Of a stretch of DNA of 47,836 bases, positions 9,464 to 19,452 are shown one piece after another. The position numbers and the translations under genes are program-made. Within the stretch, counting starts at the first letter, position 1, and every line of letters starts with the position of its first letter. The stretch is from Actinomyces oris (GTDB lineage: Bacteria; Actinomycetota; Actinomycetes; Actinomycetales; Actinomycetaceae), in NCBI RefSeq assembly GCF_001929375.1, contig NZ_MSGO01000042.1:1-47836 (forward strand), in the 5' to 3' direction. The notes beneath the pieces were generated by a model. It saw nothing but the letters and a program-made list of their open reading frames with translations, was not told the DNA's origin and did not search any database.

Positions 9464-9483
9464 CGACGACCTCGCCGACGACG

Positions 9484-10674
9484 TCACAACGACAGATCTC
9501 TGACGTGCATGCCCCACAGCAGCGGATCGAGCACCCTGAACGGGGAGATACCTCGTTCTGTGAGCTGCTCGTTGTGCCGCGGAGACTCACCGACCGCGGA
9601 AACAGCGAAGTGCCGATACTCATGGATCTGCCGGTTCGCCTTGGCCTGCTCAGCCAGGAGCGTCACCGACTTCTCTCCGATCAGCTGGAAGAGCGCCCTC
9701 ACCTCTGCGTCCAGGAAATCGAGGTCTTCCATGAGCGCCTTGCCGGCGGCAGGTTCCTGCATTCCCGCCAGGATCATGGTGTCATCCCGGTTGATATGTG
9801 CCGCCGGATTGGCCAGCGCCGGCGCCATCGGACTCATCGCCTGGGGCAGCTGATGAAGAGAATCGAACTTGGAGACCGTCAGGGCCAGGAGCGCCCGGCC
9901 GGACTCCATGAGCCCCATAATTGCCGGCAGCACCTCCCCGGATCGCGCGCCCAGTCGCCCCTTATCGACGTCCGGAATGATCCCGGAGAGCACCTGCCGC
10001 ACCGAGTCCAGCAGAATCGGGTCGAAGAGGAATATGACCAGGTCGGCTCGATCATGGAAGCTGAACGCAGGCGGCCGACCAGTGAGGCTCTCCATGTCCT
10101 CACCCGGAACATCACGCATCACGATATACAGACGTCCCGATCGAGCCCCTGAGACCTCCCAGATGAGAGGATCACTCTCGAAGGACGCCGCCACGCCCAG
10201 CGGGTGGGTGCCCTCCATGGCCACATTCTCTTTGAACAGCGGCCGATAGTACATGGCGTTATAGGCGTCCTGGGTGCGGCGCGTGTACGGCTGCACCGTG
10301 CACGCCCTCTCCTGCGCATACCGACGCAACACGTTGACCATGACGGCGATATAAACAGATTTACCGGCCCCCCGCGCTCCCGTGATAGCCATGGTGAACA
10401 CATTGGCATCACGCCAGCCCTGCGGAAGGTCCCGATGGCAGACGCGACAGATTTCCTGAACGCACATCGACTGGCAACGCCGACACTTCACTGCACTCGG
10501 AAGAACCTTGACTTCCTGCCTCAGAGTCTCCCGATAGAAAGGAGTGCACCTCGTCTCATAACCAGCGTAGGAAGACGCCTGAGGATCCGGCGCGTCAGCA
10601 CACCCGCCGGTGCACCTCAAGAATATCTCGGACGGAGAGATCGGAGTGAAACAGTATGGGCACGCAGAACTCAT
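9484..10674 (-). CDS. Zinc-ribbon plus TRAFAC-type GTPase (DO-GTPase2-like)
   Basis: A 396-aa predicted cytosolic GTPase. The N-terminal ~90 residues hold Cys pairs typical of zinc ribbons (CPYC at 5-8, CTGGC, then CRRC...C...CRVC). The GTPase core shows G1/P-loop GARGAGKS (about 97-104), a G3-like DVPGE (about 186-190) and a G4-like SKFD (about 264-267), so GTP rather than ATP is the likely nucleotide. The arrangement fits the double-GTPase 2 (DO-GTPase2) family that has been predicted to act in bacterial conflict systems alongside GAP1 and vWA proteins; this assignment is from recall of the family, not a search. ATG at 10674 overlaps the preceding gene's stop (ATGA, 10671-10674), indicating coupled translation with the vWA protein. 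Confidence 0.85.
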   Translation of the reverse strand: MSSACPYCFTPISPSEIFLRCTGGCADAPDPQASSYAGYETRCTPFYRETLRQEVKVLPSAVKCRRCQSMCVQEICRVCHRDLPQGWRDANVFTMAITGARGAGKSVYIAVMVNVLRRYAQERACTVQPYTRRTQDAYNAMYYRPLFKENVAMEGTHPLGVAASFESDPLIWEVSGARSGRLYIVMRDVPGEDMESLTGRPPAFSFHDRADLVIFLFDPILLDSVRQVLSGIIPDVDKGRLGARSGEVLPAIMGLMESGRALLALTVSKFDSLHQLPQAMSPMAPALANPAAHINRDDTMILAGMQEPAAGKALMEDLDFLDAEVRALFQLIGEKSVTLLAEQAKANRQIHEYRHFAVSAVGESPRHNEQLTERGISPFRVLDPLLWGMHVRDLSL

Positions 10675-11594
10675 GATGACGTTCCAATCGACGCATTAGA
10701 TGAAGCAGGGTGAGAGAGCCAGTCCAGAAGGGGGTCCATGGTGGCAAGAGTCTGCGAGGTGAAAGCCGTGTCCTCCCGCAGAAGCTCATTCCACACATCA
10801 CCATCAGGAACGAAGTAGGGCGCCCCGCTGTGGGGGGCGAGCGCACGAACGATCTCCGGGCTCCCCACGACAAGGCACTCGCAACGCCCCGCCTCCAGGG
10901 GAATGTCAGTCACCACGATGCGCCTGCCCCGAGCATCGGGGTCCATTTGCACTGAGCCAACCCCACCCATCCCCGTTGAGGAGGCGCCGACCGAGCCACC
11001 GACACCGAAGGAACGGACAGGAGGTGCAGCAACGCCGATAGCTGCGCACGAGTCGGCCACAAAAGCCAGGAACGACTCCACGCGGGGCTGATGCTGCACC
11101 ATGGACGCGGAGGCGTCAACAACGATCTCCGTGATCGTTGGCGCCAAGGACGCCCCGGACTCCTCTCTGCGCTTGGCGCACCAGCCTCCCAGCCCGAGCG
11201 TCGCCGCACCCCCCTCACCTGGACGGACACGAATCGAGCCACCCTCCAGCGTGAGCTGGAGGAGTGGGGCGCTGGCCTGGCCCGCCACCGGGATTCCCCT
11301 GATGAGGTAGGCGTGCTCGCCACCGGCTGCGTCGAAGGACAGGTCGACGACGCAGTCGCCGGGGAACGCCTCCTGGGATGACGCGTTGGCACGAACGGTG
11401 ACAGGCCGTTCAGCCGAGACCGCTCTTCCAGGGAACGCGACGGCATCACGCGAGACCCCGAGATACTTCGGGGCGCTCGAGGTGCCCACGACCTCCAACG
11501 TGGCGGGCACGGGAGCGACCAGGCCGATCTCAAGAGCGCCTCGATTGCTCACCGAGAACTCTTTCCACTGCCCACTCGCGAGGATGTCAGACAT
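10671..11594 (-). CDS. Cytosolic vWA-domain protein
   Basis: A 307-aa protein without signal peptide or membrane helix. The N-terminal ~145 residues look like a beta-rich domain (alternating short hydrophobic strands, GCAKRREESG linker). A von Willebrand A-like domain follows, with a MIDAS-type DASAS in EIVVDASASM (about 158-167) and a later strand RIVVTDIPL. vWA domains bind partner proteins through a chelated metal; in bacterial ternary systems they typically partner a NTPase. Start ATG at 11594 has AAAGGA 6 nt upstream. It begins 30 bp after the GAP1-like gene and overlaps the GTPase gene by 4 bp, which argues that vWA and GTPase are made together and interact. Confidence 0.82.
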   Translation of the reverse strand: MSDILASGQWKEFSVSNRGALEIGLVAPVPATLEVVGTSSAPKYLGVSRDAVAFPGRAVSAERPVTVRANASSQEAFPGDCVVDLSFDAAGGEHAYLIRGIPVAGQASAPLLQLTLEGGSIRVRPGEGGAATLGLGGWCAKRREESGASLAPTITEIVVDASASMVQHQPRVESFLAFVADSCAAIGVAAPPVRSFGVGGSVGASSTGMGGVGSVQMDPDARGRRIVVTDIPLEAGRCECLVVGSPEIVRALAPHSGAPYFVPDGDVWNELLREDTAFTSQTLATMDPLLDWLSHPASSNASIGTSS

Positions 11595-11624
11595 TGGTTT
11601 TCCTTTCCCATAGCAGTCTCAGTA

Positions 11625-14429
11625 TCATCTCAGTATCCTCCGACGACTTCCGGAGCCACGACCCGCAGCAGACAGCAGGGCCTTATCGACCCAGCGGCGC
11701 GCCCCAGCATCATTATTGAACAGGCCATAAAGAATCGGTTGTGACAGCTCGACTCCCCCAGCGCCGCCGCGAGCGAAGACGGCACGAACTATCGCTAAAG
11801 CCGCATCATCCTTACTTGAGAACAGGGCAGAGGACTCCATTTCAGTTCGCTCCAGCTGACTCACCTTCTCATCAACCAGCATCCCCATGTCCTCGGACAT
11901 GCGAACGCCACTGCTGAAGTAGAGACTCTGGACCAAAGGCGGGATCAACGCACCCAACCCGTTGTCCTCGTCGGCGATCAGGTACTCCGGGTGACGTTGG
12001 AGAATATCAGGAAGCTCCGTCATCACCTGGGTCAGTTCCTGTTTCACCAGCAGGACCTCGGGACCGTTCCCCCTCAAGACGAAGTCCTCGAGAACGATGC
12101 GCCTACCGCCCCAGACTCCGGCCAGCAGCACCCCAACGGCCTTGACCATGGCTCGATGCACCGGATCGCGGCGGAGATCTCGACGTTGAGCCGCCAGCAC
12201 ACGGATGGCGATCAGCACGTTTCCAGCGTAGTTCAGGGCGGCATCGACACCCAGCTTGCTCATCAAGGGCATCTTCCGACTGAGCACGACCAGGCTCATG
12301 GCAGCAGAAGGGGAGACACGGTGAGCTAGCTCGGTAGTGAGGAGGCGCTCAGTGAGCCCGCAGCTGTTGAGGTGGTTCCGGACCACCTTTTCCACATTCT
12401 TCGAGCCATGGTTCCTGGCCAGGACCTCGGTGAAGATCTCGTGGAAATTCTGACAGCCATGAGGGAGGTGCTGCACCATGTCGGGCGTCGCCCGCCGTGA
12501 CAGTGCCTTGACCACCGTGGGCTGAAGACTGAAGACGCCTCCCAGGCGCTCCAGCGCCAGGCATGCCCGGCCGACGTCATTCCCACCAGCGGCGACCGCC
12601 GTCACGGCGACCTGCGCTTCAATCTGTACTCGATTCCCGGGTTCGTTGTCCTGGCTCAGCCAGTCCAGGACCTCGCGACTGAGGCTGGGCAGGACCCTCG
12701 GTCGCCCAGAGTGCTCCTCACTATCGAGCTGCCAGTTCACCCGGTCAGCCAGCAGGCTACGGCTGAGCGGCGTCGCCGGCACAGCAAGAATCTCACGCTG
12801 CTCACGAGAACCGTTGGCGGCCGGCTGCATCATGTCGGCGTACCCCTGCAGGAGAGAATCACACGTCCTCGTCGAGACGTTGACGTGCTCGCGCAGCATA
12901 CGATCCAGGACGCGCAGGCCCCCCGCAGTTCCCGGTTGCTCGGCCTCGACACGCTCTTTGGCGTGCACCAGTGCTGCATCGACCTTGGAGCGATGCTCCG
13001 GCATCCCGCTCCACTCACGCAGGCAGCGGTTGGCCTGCTCAGAGACGGGGCGTTCGAGGTCGGTCAGCCACCGGGCCTCGCGGCACGCGGCGTCAAGATA
13101 GCGTTCGCAGAGTCCACTGACGAGTCCACTCACTGGTGCCCACCGAGGAATCTGAGAGAGCCGCTCATACCAGGCGGCAGGGTTCCGCGTTGAAGAGCCG
13201 AGTACGCGATCGGTCACTACTGCCGCGAGGTAGTCATTACCGACCATGGACCTCGGATAGCACGACACGAGCTCAACCTCGATGAGCTCCGTCTCGTCCC
13301 CCGTCCGCTCCCCCACGTCCTGTGAAGAGCGCGGCGCCTCCTCCCGCTGAGACTCGAGGAGTCCAGGATCGCAGGCCTCGGCCACAGCCAGCGGCCACCC
13401 CGGGCTGAGATCGGAATGATCAGGCAGAAGGCTGAGGACGTCCTTCATTCCTTCGTAGGCGGCAACCCACGCTCCCAGATCCTGACTCATCAGGGCCACC
13501 AGGCGTCCCCACGACGTCGTTGGCGCCGGCTCGACGTCGCCGCCGCCCTCATTCGGGTCGATGACGACCAGGCCCGCTCGAGACTCCCCAATGTTCTTCA
13601 GGTCCTGTCTCGGGACGCAGGCCACGTCGATGCGAGACTGCACAAGCATCTCGACGTCCGAGGGCGTCAGGATCCTCTGGAGGACGGAATAGCTCAGGTG
13701 CCGTCCGGTGGCCGGGGCGCAGGTGCGCAGCAGCGCTCCGATCCACAGGGCGGCTTCATCGGTCGAGGACACCGCGAGGACCACAGTGTTCCTCCTGCTT
13801 GACCGGTCAGGCGGCACACCACCCCATTGGGCACGGATGGCCTGGACCAGCCCCGGCTCGAGAGCATCGGCCATGGCTACGAGGGCTGGGCTCCGCGAGC
13901 CGTCGGAGAGGAACTCGGCCACCGTGTCGTCGTCGACGCTGGTGCCGGGTCGCAGCGACGCCGGCTCGGGCAGCTCCGCCTGTCTCACCTGCTCGGGCCC
14001 GAAGGGAGTCACCCAGCCGGGTGACCTCCACAGATCGATGGTTCGTAGGTCGGGTGCCGGCTCATGGTGCTTCAGAAGCACCACATGAGTCATGGTGTTG
14101 GGCCGCCCCGTTGTGTCGTTCCCCGCCGGAGCGGTGTGGACGAGTACCAGCCCCTCGTCCGTCGAGAACTGCGCCAGGCGTCGATCAGCTGCCGCCACCT
14201 CCTGTGCCGTGGGAAATCCGGACAGGGGCGTCACGGGGTTGAGAGTGGGGTCGATCAGCGCGTACAGCGTGCTTGTGTCGCCTTCACTCAGTCCGGGAGA
14301 GTGCACCATCGTCTGCCACCCCGACCGTTCCACGCCGTCGACGACATGATCGACATTGGTGTAGAGAAGCTGCTCGCATCCCGACATCAAGCCGGCCTTC
14401 GGATCAGAGTCGTCTCCCACGAATGTCAC
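11625..14429 (-). CDS. GTPase-associated protein 1 (GAP1)-like protein
   Basis: A 934-aa cytosolic protein. The N-terminal part (CEQLLYTNVDHVVDGVERSGWQ, then LVLVHTAPAGNDTTGRPNTMTHVVLL and DLWRSPGWVTPFGPEQV) has the look of the GAP1-N2 domain, with a conserved middle (GRHLSYSVLQRI) and a long helical C-terminal half. GAP1 proteins are predicted from genome context to regulate the DO-GTPase class encoded next to them; no biochemical role is known to me. Start is GTG at 14429, inside a GTGA overlap with the stop of the upstream gene (14426-14429), preceded by AAGAAGG. Family assignment is from recognition and should be tested with profile searches. Confidence 0.75.
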   Translation of the reverse strand: MTFVGDDSDPKAGLMSGCEQLLYTNVDHVVDGVERSGWQTMVHSPGLSEGDTSTLYALIDPTLNPVTPLSGFPTAQEVAAADRRLAQFSTDEGLVLVHTAPAGNDTTGRPNTMTHVVLLKHHEPAPDLRTIDLWRSPGWVTPFGPEQVRQAELPEPASLRPGTSVDDDTVAEFLSDGSRSPALVAMADALEPGLVQAIRAQWGGVPPDRSSRRNTVVLAVSSTDEAALWIGALLRTCAPATGRHLSYSVLQRILTPSDVEMLVQSRIDVACVPRQDLKNIGESRAGLVVIDPNEGGGDVEPAPTTSWGRLVALMSQDLGAWVAAYEGMKDVLSLLPDHSDLSPGWPLAVAEACDPGLLESQREEAPRSSQDVGERTGDETELIEVELVSCYPRSMVGNDYLAAVVTDRVLGSSTRNPAAWYERLSQIPRWAPVSGLVSGLCERYLDAACREARWLTDLERPVSEQANRCLREWSGMPEHRSKVDAALVHAKERVEAEQPGTAGGLRVLDRMLREHVNVSTRTCDSLLQGYADMMQPAANGSREQREILAVPATPLSRSLLADRVNWQLDSEEHSGRPRVLPSLSREVLDWLSQDNEPGNRVQIEAQVAVTAVAAGGNDVGRACLALERLGGVFSLQPTVVKALSRRATPDMVQHLPHGCQNFHEIFTEVLARNHGSKNVEKVVRNHLNSCGLTERLLTTELAHRVSPSAAMSLVVLSRKMPLMSKLGVDAALNYAGNVLIAIRVLAAQRRDLRRDPVHRAMVKAVGVLLAGVWGGRRIVLEDFVLRGNGPEVLLVKQELTQVMTELPDILQRHPEYLIADEDNGLGALIPPLVQSLYFSSGVRMSEDMGMLVDEKVSQLERTEMESSALFSSKDDAALAIVRAVFARGGAGGVELSQPILYGLFNNDAGARRWVDKALLSAAGRGSGSRRRILR

Positions 14430-16630
14430 CCCTTCTTGATGAGATCAGAGAGGGACGGATCGATCAGACCGAAGTGCTCGAGCGCCAGATGCCGAGCCTC
14501 CTCGTCAATGGCGCTCAGCGGATGGGAGTCGACAACCAGCCTGAAGTATCCGGCAGGAAAGTCCGAGTGATCGAACCACAGCGACAGCGGCTGTCCGTTA
14601 GGCGGCACCCGGACAGACGTGACAGCCTCCTGGTGATTGTCCTTGGTGGGACGCTCCAAGAAGAAGCCGACTCTCTGCCCGTCAGCGGCGTGGAGAGGAA
14701 GGTGCGAGGGGTTGTGCAGCAGCGTCAGTCCGATAGCCCCTGACTCATCGCAGACCCCCTTGAGGGCCTCAACGGTGATCTCCACGACGGTATGCCCGAA
14801 ACGCGCCACCGCTTGACGCATAAAACCGCCCATGACCTTCACGTCACCCGGCCACTTGAGAGAATACTGGTAGGTCCACAATGAGGGAACCTCGATGCTC
14901 ACTGGCGGTGAGGAGATCTGGGTGCCGGACATGTAGGTGATCGCATTGAGGTAGAGGCACCCGCCGGGAGCGGGCAGGCCGTTCTTGATGACGCAGCCAC
15001 CATCGGCCTGGTAGTCCTCATGGGTCACGGACATGAAAGGTGTTGTCGAGTCATCGAACGGGGCGTCCAGGGCAGTCATGCGCAGCTCCACGAGAGTCGC
15101 ATCGCCCGGCCAGGTGAATGTCACCAGATCCCAGTTCAAACGGCGAGTCAGCGTGACGTTCTCGATGCTGGCGGCACGTTTGCGCTGGACGGTCGTCCCG
15201 ATAGTCACCTCACCGTCGCCGTGGAAGGTCACCGGGGTGAAGTAGATGGTGTCCCACTCATGTCCATCAGGCCATGGAACCGCAGAGATCGTGCGCAGCT
15301 GCCGGGCCGGGGTGTCGAGCTCCTCGATGCCTGCGGCCGCGGTGATAGCCGCATCCTGGGGAAGGCCCGCGCTAGCCAGTGCCTCCTCGGGAACAGTGGC
15401 TCGATCGGATGCCGCCGGGTCCACGGGCCTCTGGGTGCGGTAGACCGTCACGGAGGACTGAGACAGCTGGGTCCACGTGAGTCTCAGAGCCGATCCGCGC
15501 GTCCCGTCGACGCCCTGGTCGTCAACAATGCCCAGGTCGACGATCTTCTCACGTTCCACCTCGGGAGTGATCTGCTGGCGGATCGGCGTGGAGGTGTAGG
15601 TCTCCCCGGAGATCTGGACCTCGACGGCGGCAACGTAGTTGTACTGCTTTCCCCCCACGAGATTCTCAGAGTCCTGAAATCCTGCCCCATTATTCGGGAT
15701 CTCGCAGCTGAGCCAGGCGCTCCCGCGTAGATAACGCCCTACTGGCTGTTCCAGAGGAAGGCGGGCGGTACGCACCTTCACCGTGGCCCCGGGAGGAGCC
15801 ACCGGAGGTTCCCAGGAGGAGTCAACGCACCGGGACTCGGAGTTGAAGCCCAGGGACCACTGAGCCACGGGGTGAACGACGACGCGACTGGCAACTCGCC
15901 GGCACTGCCCCAGATACCTCTCATCATCACCAAGGCGCTCGTAGCCCCACACGGTGACGAAGCGCACGGCCGTTGTCCACGGAGCCGAATCCAGTGCATT
16001 CAGCCCCTCAGTGACAGCCGCCTCGTCGAAGTCATCCGGGCTATAGGGATCCTCCAGATCAGAGATGACGACCCGATAGACCTCAGACTGTCCCGCGTCG
16101 GGCCAGGTGTACCGAAGACTGCCCCCGACGTCACTGACGGTGACCGGGACTCGTCCTCCTTCCTCCGGACGGTCAAGATCCTCGCGAGAATAGTCGTAAG
16201 CGGGAAAGATCCAGTCGATCGCCTCCTCATCGGAAGGGGACTGCGACGCCAGGTCCGGCTCCGTCGTCGGCTCCTCGTTGGCAGCCTCCTGCATGACGTG
16301 CGCCTCAGGCGAGGGGGCGCCCCCGGACAGGCTGTCATCGGAGCCGGCTCCCTGCCCCTCCGGCGGGGCCTCGCTCCCCTCCTGGGGACCGAACCTGCTG
16401 TTGAGCATGAGCGAGACCGGCACGGCCACGGTCATGGTCAGATCATCGCGTCCGTCCAGTACACGGTCGACGATCTCCTGAGGGGAGAAGACCGTTCCAC
16501 CGTCGACGTCCTTGCCGGTGAGCATGAGGGACTTCCATGACGAGGCCCGTAGGTGCTGCTTGACCTCGTCGGGTGCCTCGGTCATCCATTGCGTCATTGC
16601 ATGCGTGAATTCACGAAAACTGATAGCCAT
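14426..16630 (-). CDS. Cytosolic multi-domain beta-sandwich (Fn3/Ig-like) protein
   Basis: A 734-aa protein with no signal peptide or membrane helix. Residues 1-70 form a helical head (MAISFREFTHAMTQWM); 75-160 are acidic, Pro/Ser-rich and disordered. The rest shows repeated beta-sandwich-like blocks recognisable from phrases such as SLRYTWPD, ALRLTWTQL, LVTFTWPGDATLVEL and YSLKWPGDV, similar to fibronectin-III or Ig-like units. Start is ATG at 16630: GAGG lies 9 nt upstream and the protein-like composition begins here. An in-frame start at 16957 would overlap the preceding gene and add Arg/Trp-rich residues typical of a wrong frame. Function unknown; the position between the membrane partner and GAP1 suggests an adaptor or scaffold. 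Confidence 0.82.
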   Translation of the reverse strand: MAISFREFTHAMTQWMTEAPDEVKQHLRASSWKSLMLTGKDVDGGTVFSPQEIVDRVLDGRDDLTMTVAVPVSLMLNSRFGPQEGSEAPPEGQGAGSDDSLSGGAPSPEAHVMQEAANEEPTTEPDLASQSPSDEEAIDWIFPAYDYSREDLDRPEEGGRVPVTVSDVGGSLRYTWPDAGQSEVYRVVISDLEDPYSPDDFDEAAVTEGLNALDSAPWTTAVRFVTVWGYERLGDDERYLGQCRRVASRVVVHPVAQWSLGFNSESRCVDSSWEPPVAPPGATVKVRTARLPLEQPVGRYLRGSAWLSCEIPNNGAGFQDSENLVGGKQYNYVAAVEVQISGETYTSTPIRQQITPEVEREKIVDLGIVDDQGVDGTRGSALRLTWTQLSQSSVTVYRTQRPVDPAASDRATVPEEALASAGLPQDAAITAAAGIEELDTPARQLRTISAVPWPDGHEWDTIYFTPVTFHGDGEVTIGTTVQRKRAASIENVTLTRRLNWDLVTFTWPGDATLVELRMTALDAPFDDSTTPFMSVTHEDYQADGGCVIKNGLPAPGGCLYLNAITYMSGTQISSPPVSIEVPSLWTYQYSLKWPGDVKVMGGFMRQAVARFGHTVVEITVEALKGVCDESGAIGLTLLHNPSHLPLHAADGQRVGFFLERPTKDNHQEAVTSVRVPPNGQPLSLWFDHSDFPAGYFRLVVDSHPLSAIDEEARHLALEHFGLIDPSLSDLIKKG

Positions 16631-16721
16631 AATGAGTGTCCTCAGGATCGGTATGAGATGGCGAACAACGGGTTCAGTGACGCCGCCGCTGTCGATGTGC
16701 GCAGGCGCGGCCCGTCGCCCA

Positions 16722-19451
16722 CTAGTACTCGAGAGGACCGGACAAGGATTCCGGCCCTGCGGGCGCGTCGCCCAGAGCCCCGTTGGAGGAGGAACCAGCG
16801 CCGGCAGGAGGCGCCGTCTGGTCCCCTCCGACGTTGAAGTAGTCCATCCCGGAGAGCGGGCCACTCGGGCCCTGGTCGTGATCCGGGTAGATGAAGTCAG
16901 CCGGCGCAATCGGGTTCGTGGTCTCCACCAGCACCATCGTCGGAGACAACCCGTCATTCCACTGGCTGAGCCAGGACTGTTCCGGCACCGTCAGGGACTG
17001 CGGCCCCGAACGGGCCACCGGACCGAGAACATCGAGCACCACTGATCGTGAGCCCCCGGTCGTCAGGTCGTGGCAGTAGGCGGAGACCTGACGTCTCTCC
17101 CCCGAGGGCGTCATCACCGTGAGCCGGGGGTCGGGGCCCTGATCCCCCGAGAGGATCGCCAGGCACTTCTGCCAGATACGACCCGCCTGACCCGAGCGCA
17201 CCCCCTTGGTCTCCAGGCCCTGCGCCCAGTTGCTCAAGGCGCTTCCCGCCTCACCGGACTCCGCAGTCAGCACCAGCTGCCGGGTGGCAAGACGGTTGCG
17301 CTGCTCAGGGTCCAGGTCCACGCCGATACCGGCCCGCATCGTCTCCCAGGCCTGGGTGAGCCAGCCGACGGTGAAGACACTGGTGCGCAAGGAGGCAGCG
17401 GCATCAGCGAGGTGCTCAGGCGAGGCTTCGGCCTCGACCCGCTGGATGGCATCAGGAAGCGCAACCTTCTGCGTGGTTCGGTCGGGTCCTGCGTCACGTG
17501 CACCGAGCGGGTCGTCCAAGAAGGCGGAGACGATCGTCGCCCAGCGCCTGAACTGTGAGTACGCGGCCCCCTGGGCGGCGAGGTCCTCCACCGCCAGACG
17601 AAGGTTCGCGGTGAGCAGGGGGATGCGTTGGTCGCGTTCCTCGATCCTGAACAGGATTCGGAAGACCTCGCGCTGCTGCGACACGAAGGTTGATATCGAG
17701 GCGGCCAGCCAGCCGATGACCGTCACGACCGCAAGGAGCGCGAAGTACAGCCAGCCGATGCGGCCCATGGTCTTGCTCACCACCAGGACCACCAGGACGA
17801 TCGCGAGGATCAGCAGGAACAGGCGCAGAATCCTGGCCAGCCTGCGCTGACGCTGCTCCAGCTCCCCACCGGGCTCCTGCCCGAGAAGCGACTGGAGCTC
17901 GTGGGACAGGGCGGCGACGTCGTTCCTGGTTGAGGTGAAGCAGCTGGAGAGAACGGCACCCAGGCGCGGGAGGAGACGACGACTGTTGTCGGCTCGCCAC
18001 CGGTCTATCTCCGCAAGCCGACGTGCCGCCTCTGGGGCCTGGGAGTGCTGGGACTGAGAGAGCTGCTGCAGATAGGTGCGGACGCGGTCGACCTCGAGCT
18101 GGTCCCAGGAGTGGAGCGCGGTGCCGGCCGGCAGGTCGCCCAGTGGCTCGGTGATCTCAATGCGATTCTTCGGGCCGAGAGGCGCAGCGATGGCGTCACG
18201 GCGCGGCAGGTACCCCTCGTAGGCCTGGATGCCCAGCGGGGGGTGGGCCGAGCCGTCCAGCAGGGCGATCGTTCCTGAGACCAGGTCCTGCCACAAGGCT
18301 CCGAAATCACGTTGGACGGGCTGACCCGACCGCGGGAAGTCCGCGGGCAACGTGTCGCTGGCGCGCTTGGCGGCATCAGTCAGCTCGTTCCAGCCGACGG
18401 TCCGCCCGTTGGAGTCCACGCCTCCGACGACGACCTGCACCGCGGATCCTTCACCGAAGACCGCCGACGCCACTCCGGAGGCTATCGAGGCCTTGGCGGC
18501 CCGCACACGGCTGCGGAGCCATTCGCCGGGAGCTCCGATGAGCGCCTTGACGAGGAAGGAGAAGAAGAGCTTGAGCGCCTCGAGGGCCCCCATGCGGCGC
18601 TGACCGGCGCGTTCTGGCATCGGCACCTGCGGACGCCTCAGCGAGTGGACGTGGCGCTCCTGCCAGGCCTGTGCCACAGCGGCGACCCTGGCCTCGGGAT
18701 CCGCATATGCCGGAACCCGGACACCGGTGTCGGCGCGGGTGGGTTGCGGGAAGCTCTCGCCGACCTCGGTGACCTGACGGCGCAGCTGGTCCTCCACGCA
18801 GTGGGCGTCAACGATGCGGACGAAGCTGCGCACGACGTTGATGTCGTAGGAGACGTCTTCACGCTGTCCGTCATGCGGTGCTGCGTTCACCGCCCCGCAC
18901 AGACCGGCCTGCACCGCCAGGCCGACCGCTGCCGCTCCCGGCATCGTCTCCGGCCTGGTCCACCACGGGATGGCGCTGTAGGCCGGATCGGATGTGGACT
19001 CCGGGGAGAGCATGATCTTCCGCCAACCGATGCGCCCCAGCTCGGCGGCCAGCGGCTGCGCGGAGTAGGGGACCATGACCCGCAGGCTCTCCCGGCGTGC
19101 GTGCTGCGGCACCCCCAGGAGCTGATAGAACTGCTCCGCGCTGGCGGGCAGGGCGTCCTGAGCGGGATGCCCCACAGGTACGACGACGAGCAGCCGGACC
19201 GTTTCCAGGTCATGACGGTTGACGATCCGGGAGAAGGTGCTCACTGTCACCTGTCCTTGATCGGCCCACACGGCGACGGGGTCGTAGCGGTCCGGAGCCT
19301 TGTCCGGCTCGCTGTCGCTCTCGATCCAGGCGAAGGGGGCGAGCAGCCCAGCGGCGGACAGATCGACAAGCGCGGACAGAACAGGCCGTTGGCTCGGCGG
19401 AGCAACGAAGACCGATACCGACCGGGACGCGGCCGGCCCTGATGATTCCAT
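16722..19451 (-). CDS. Membrane-anchored protein partner of the tubulin-like GTPase
   Basis: A 909-aa protein I cannot place in a named family. The N-terminal ~540 residues appear soluble (early block VSVFVAPPSQRPVLSALVDL), then two adjacent transmembrane helices (about 541-562 and 566-586) form a hairpin, so both termini should lie on the same, probably cytosolic, side. The C-terminal ~320 residues are soluble and end SGPLEY. Start ATG at 19451 lies 1 bp after the tubulin-like gene's TGA (TGACATG), a stop-restart arrangement implying strong coupling and possibly fixed stoichiometry. An upstream in-frame start at 19574 lies wholly inside the preceding gene and is rejected. It is the likely membrane tether for the tubulin-like protein. 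Confidence 0.83.
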   Translation of the reverse strand: MESSGPAASRSVSVFVAPPSQRPVLSALVDLSAAGLLAPFAWIESDSEPDKAPDRYDPVAVWADQGQVTVSTFSRIVNRHDLETVRLLVVVPVGHPAQDALPASAEQFYQLLGVPQHARRESLRVMVPYSAQPLAAELGRIGWRKIMLSPESTSDPAYSAIPWWTRPETMPGAAAVGLAVQAGLCGAVNAAPHDGQREDVSYDINVVRSFVRIVDAHCVEDQLRRQVTEVGESFPQPTRADTGVRVPAYADPEARVAAVAQAWQERHVHSLRRPQVPMPERAGQRRMGALEALKLFFSFLVKALIGAPGEWLRSRVRAAKASIASGVASAVFGEGSAVQVVVGGVDSNGRTVGWNELTDAAKRASDTLPADFPRSGQPVQRDFGALWQDLVSGTIALLDGSAHPPLGIQAYEGYLPRRDAIAAPLGPKNRIEITEPLGDLPAGTALHSWDQLEVDRVRTYLQQLSQSQHSQAPEAARRLAEIDRWRADNSRRLLPRLGAVLSSCFTSTRNDVAALSHELQSLLGQEPGGELEQRQRRLARILRLFLLILAIVLVVLVVSKTMGRIGWLYFALLAVVTVIGWLAASISTFVSQQREVFRILFRIEERDQRIPLLTANLRLAVEDLAAQGAAYSQFRRWATIVSAFLDDPLGARDAGPDRTTQKVALPDAIQRVEAEASPEHLADAAASLRTSVFTVGWLTQAWETMRAGIGVDLDPEQRNRLATRQLVLTAESGEAGSALSNWAQGLETKGVRSGQAGRIWQKCLAILSGDQGPDPRLTVMTPSGERRQVSAYCHDLTTGGSRSVVLDVLGPVARSGPQSLTVPEQSWLSQWNDGLSPTMVLVETTNPIAPADFIYPDHDQGPSGPLSGMDYFNVGGDQTAPPAGAGSSSNGALGDAPAGPESLSGPLEY

Positions 19452-19452
19452 G

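Noticed and set aside
16631-16957. N-terminal extension of the 734-aa protein to an upstream start
   Set aside because: It would overlap the 909-aa gene and add Arg/Trp-rich residues; ATG 16630 has a good ribosome site.
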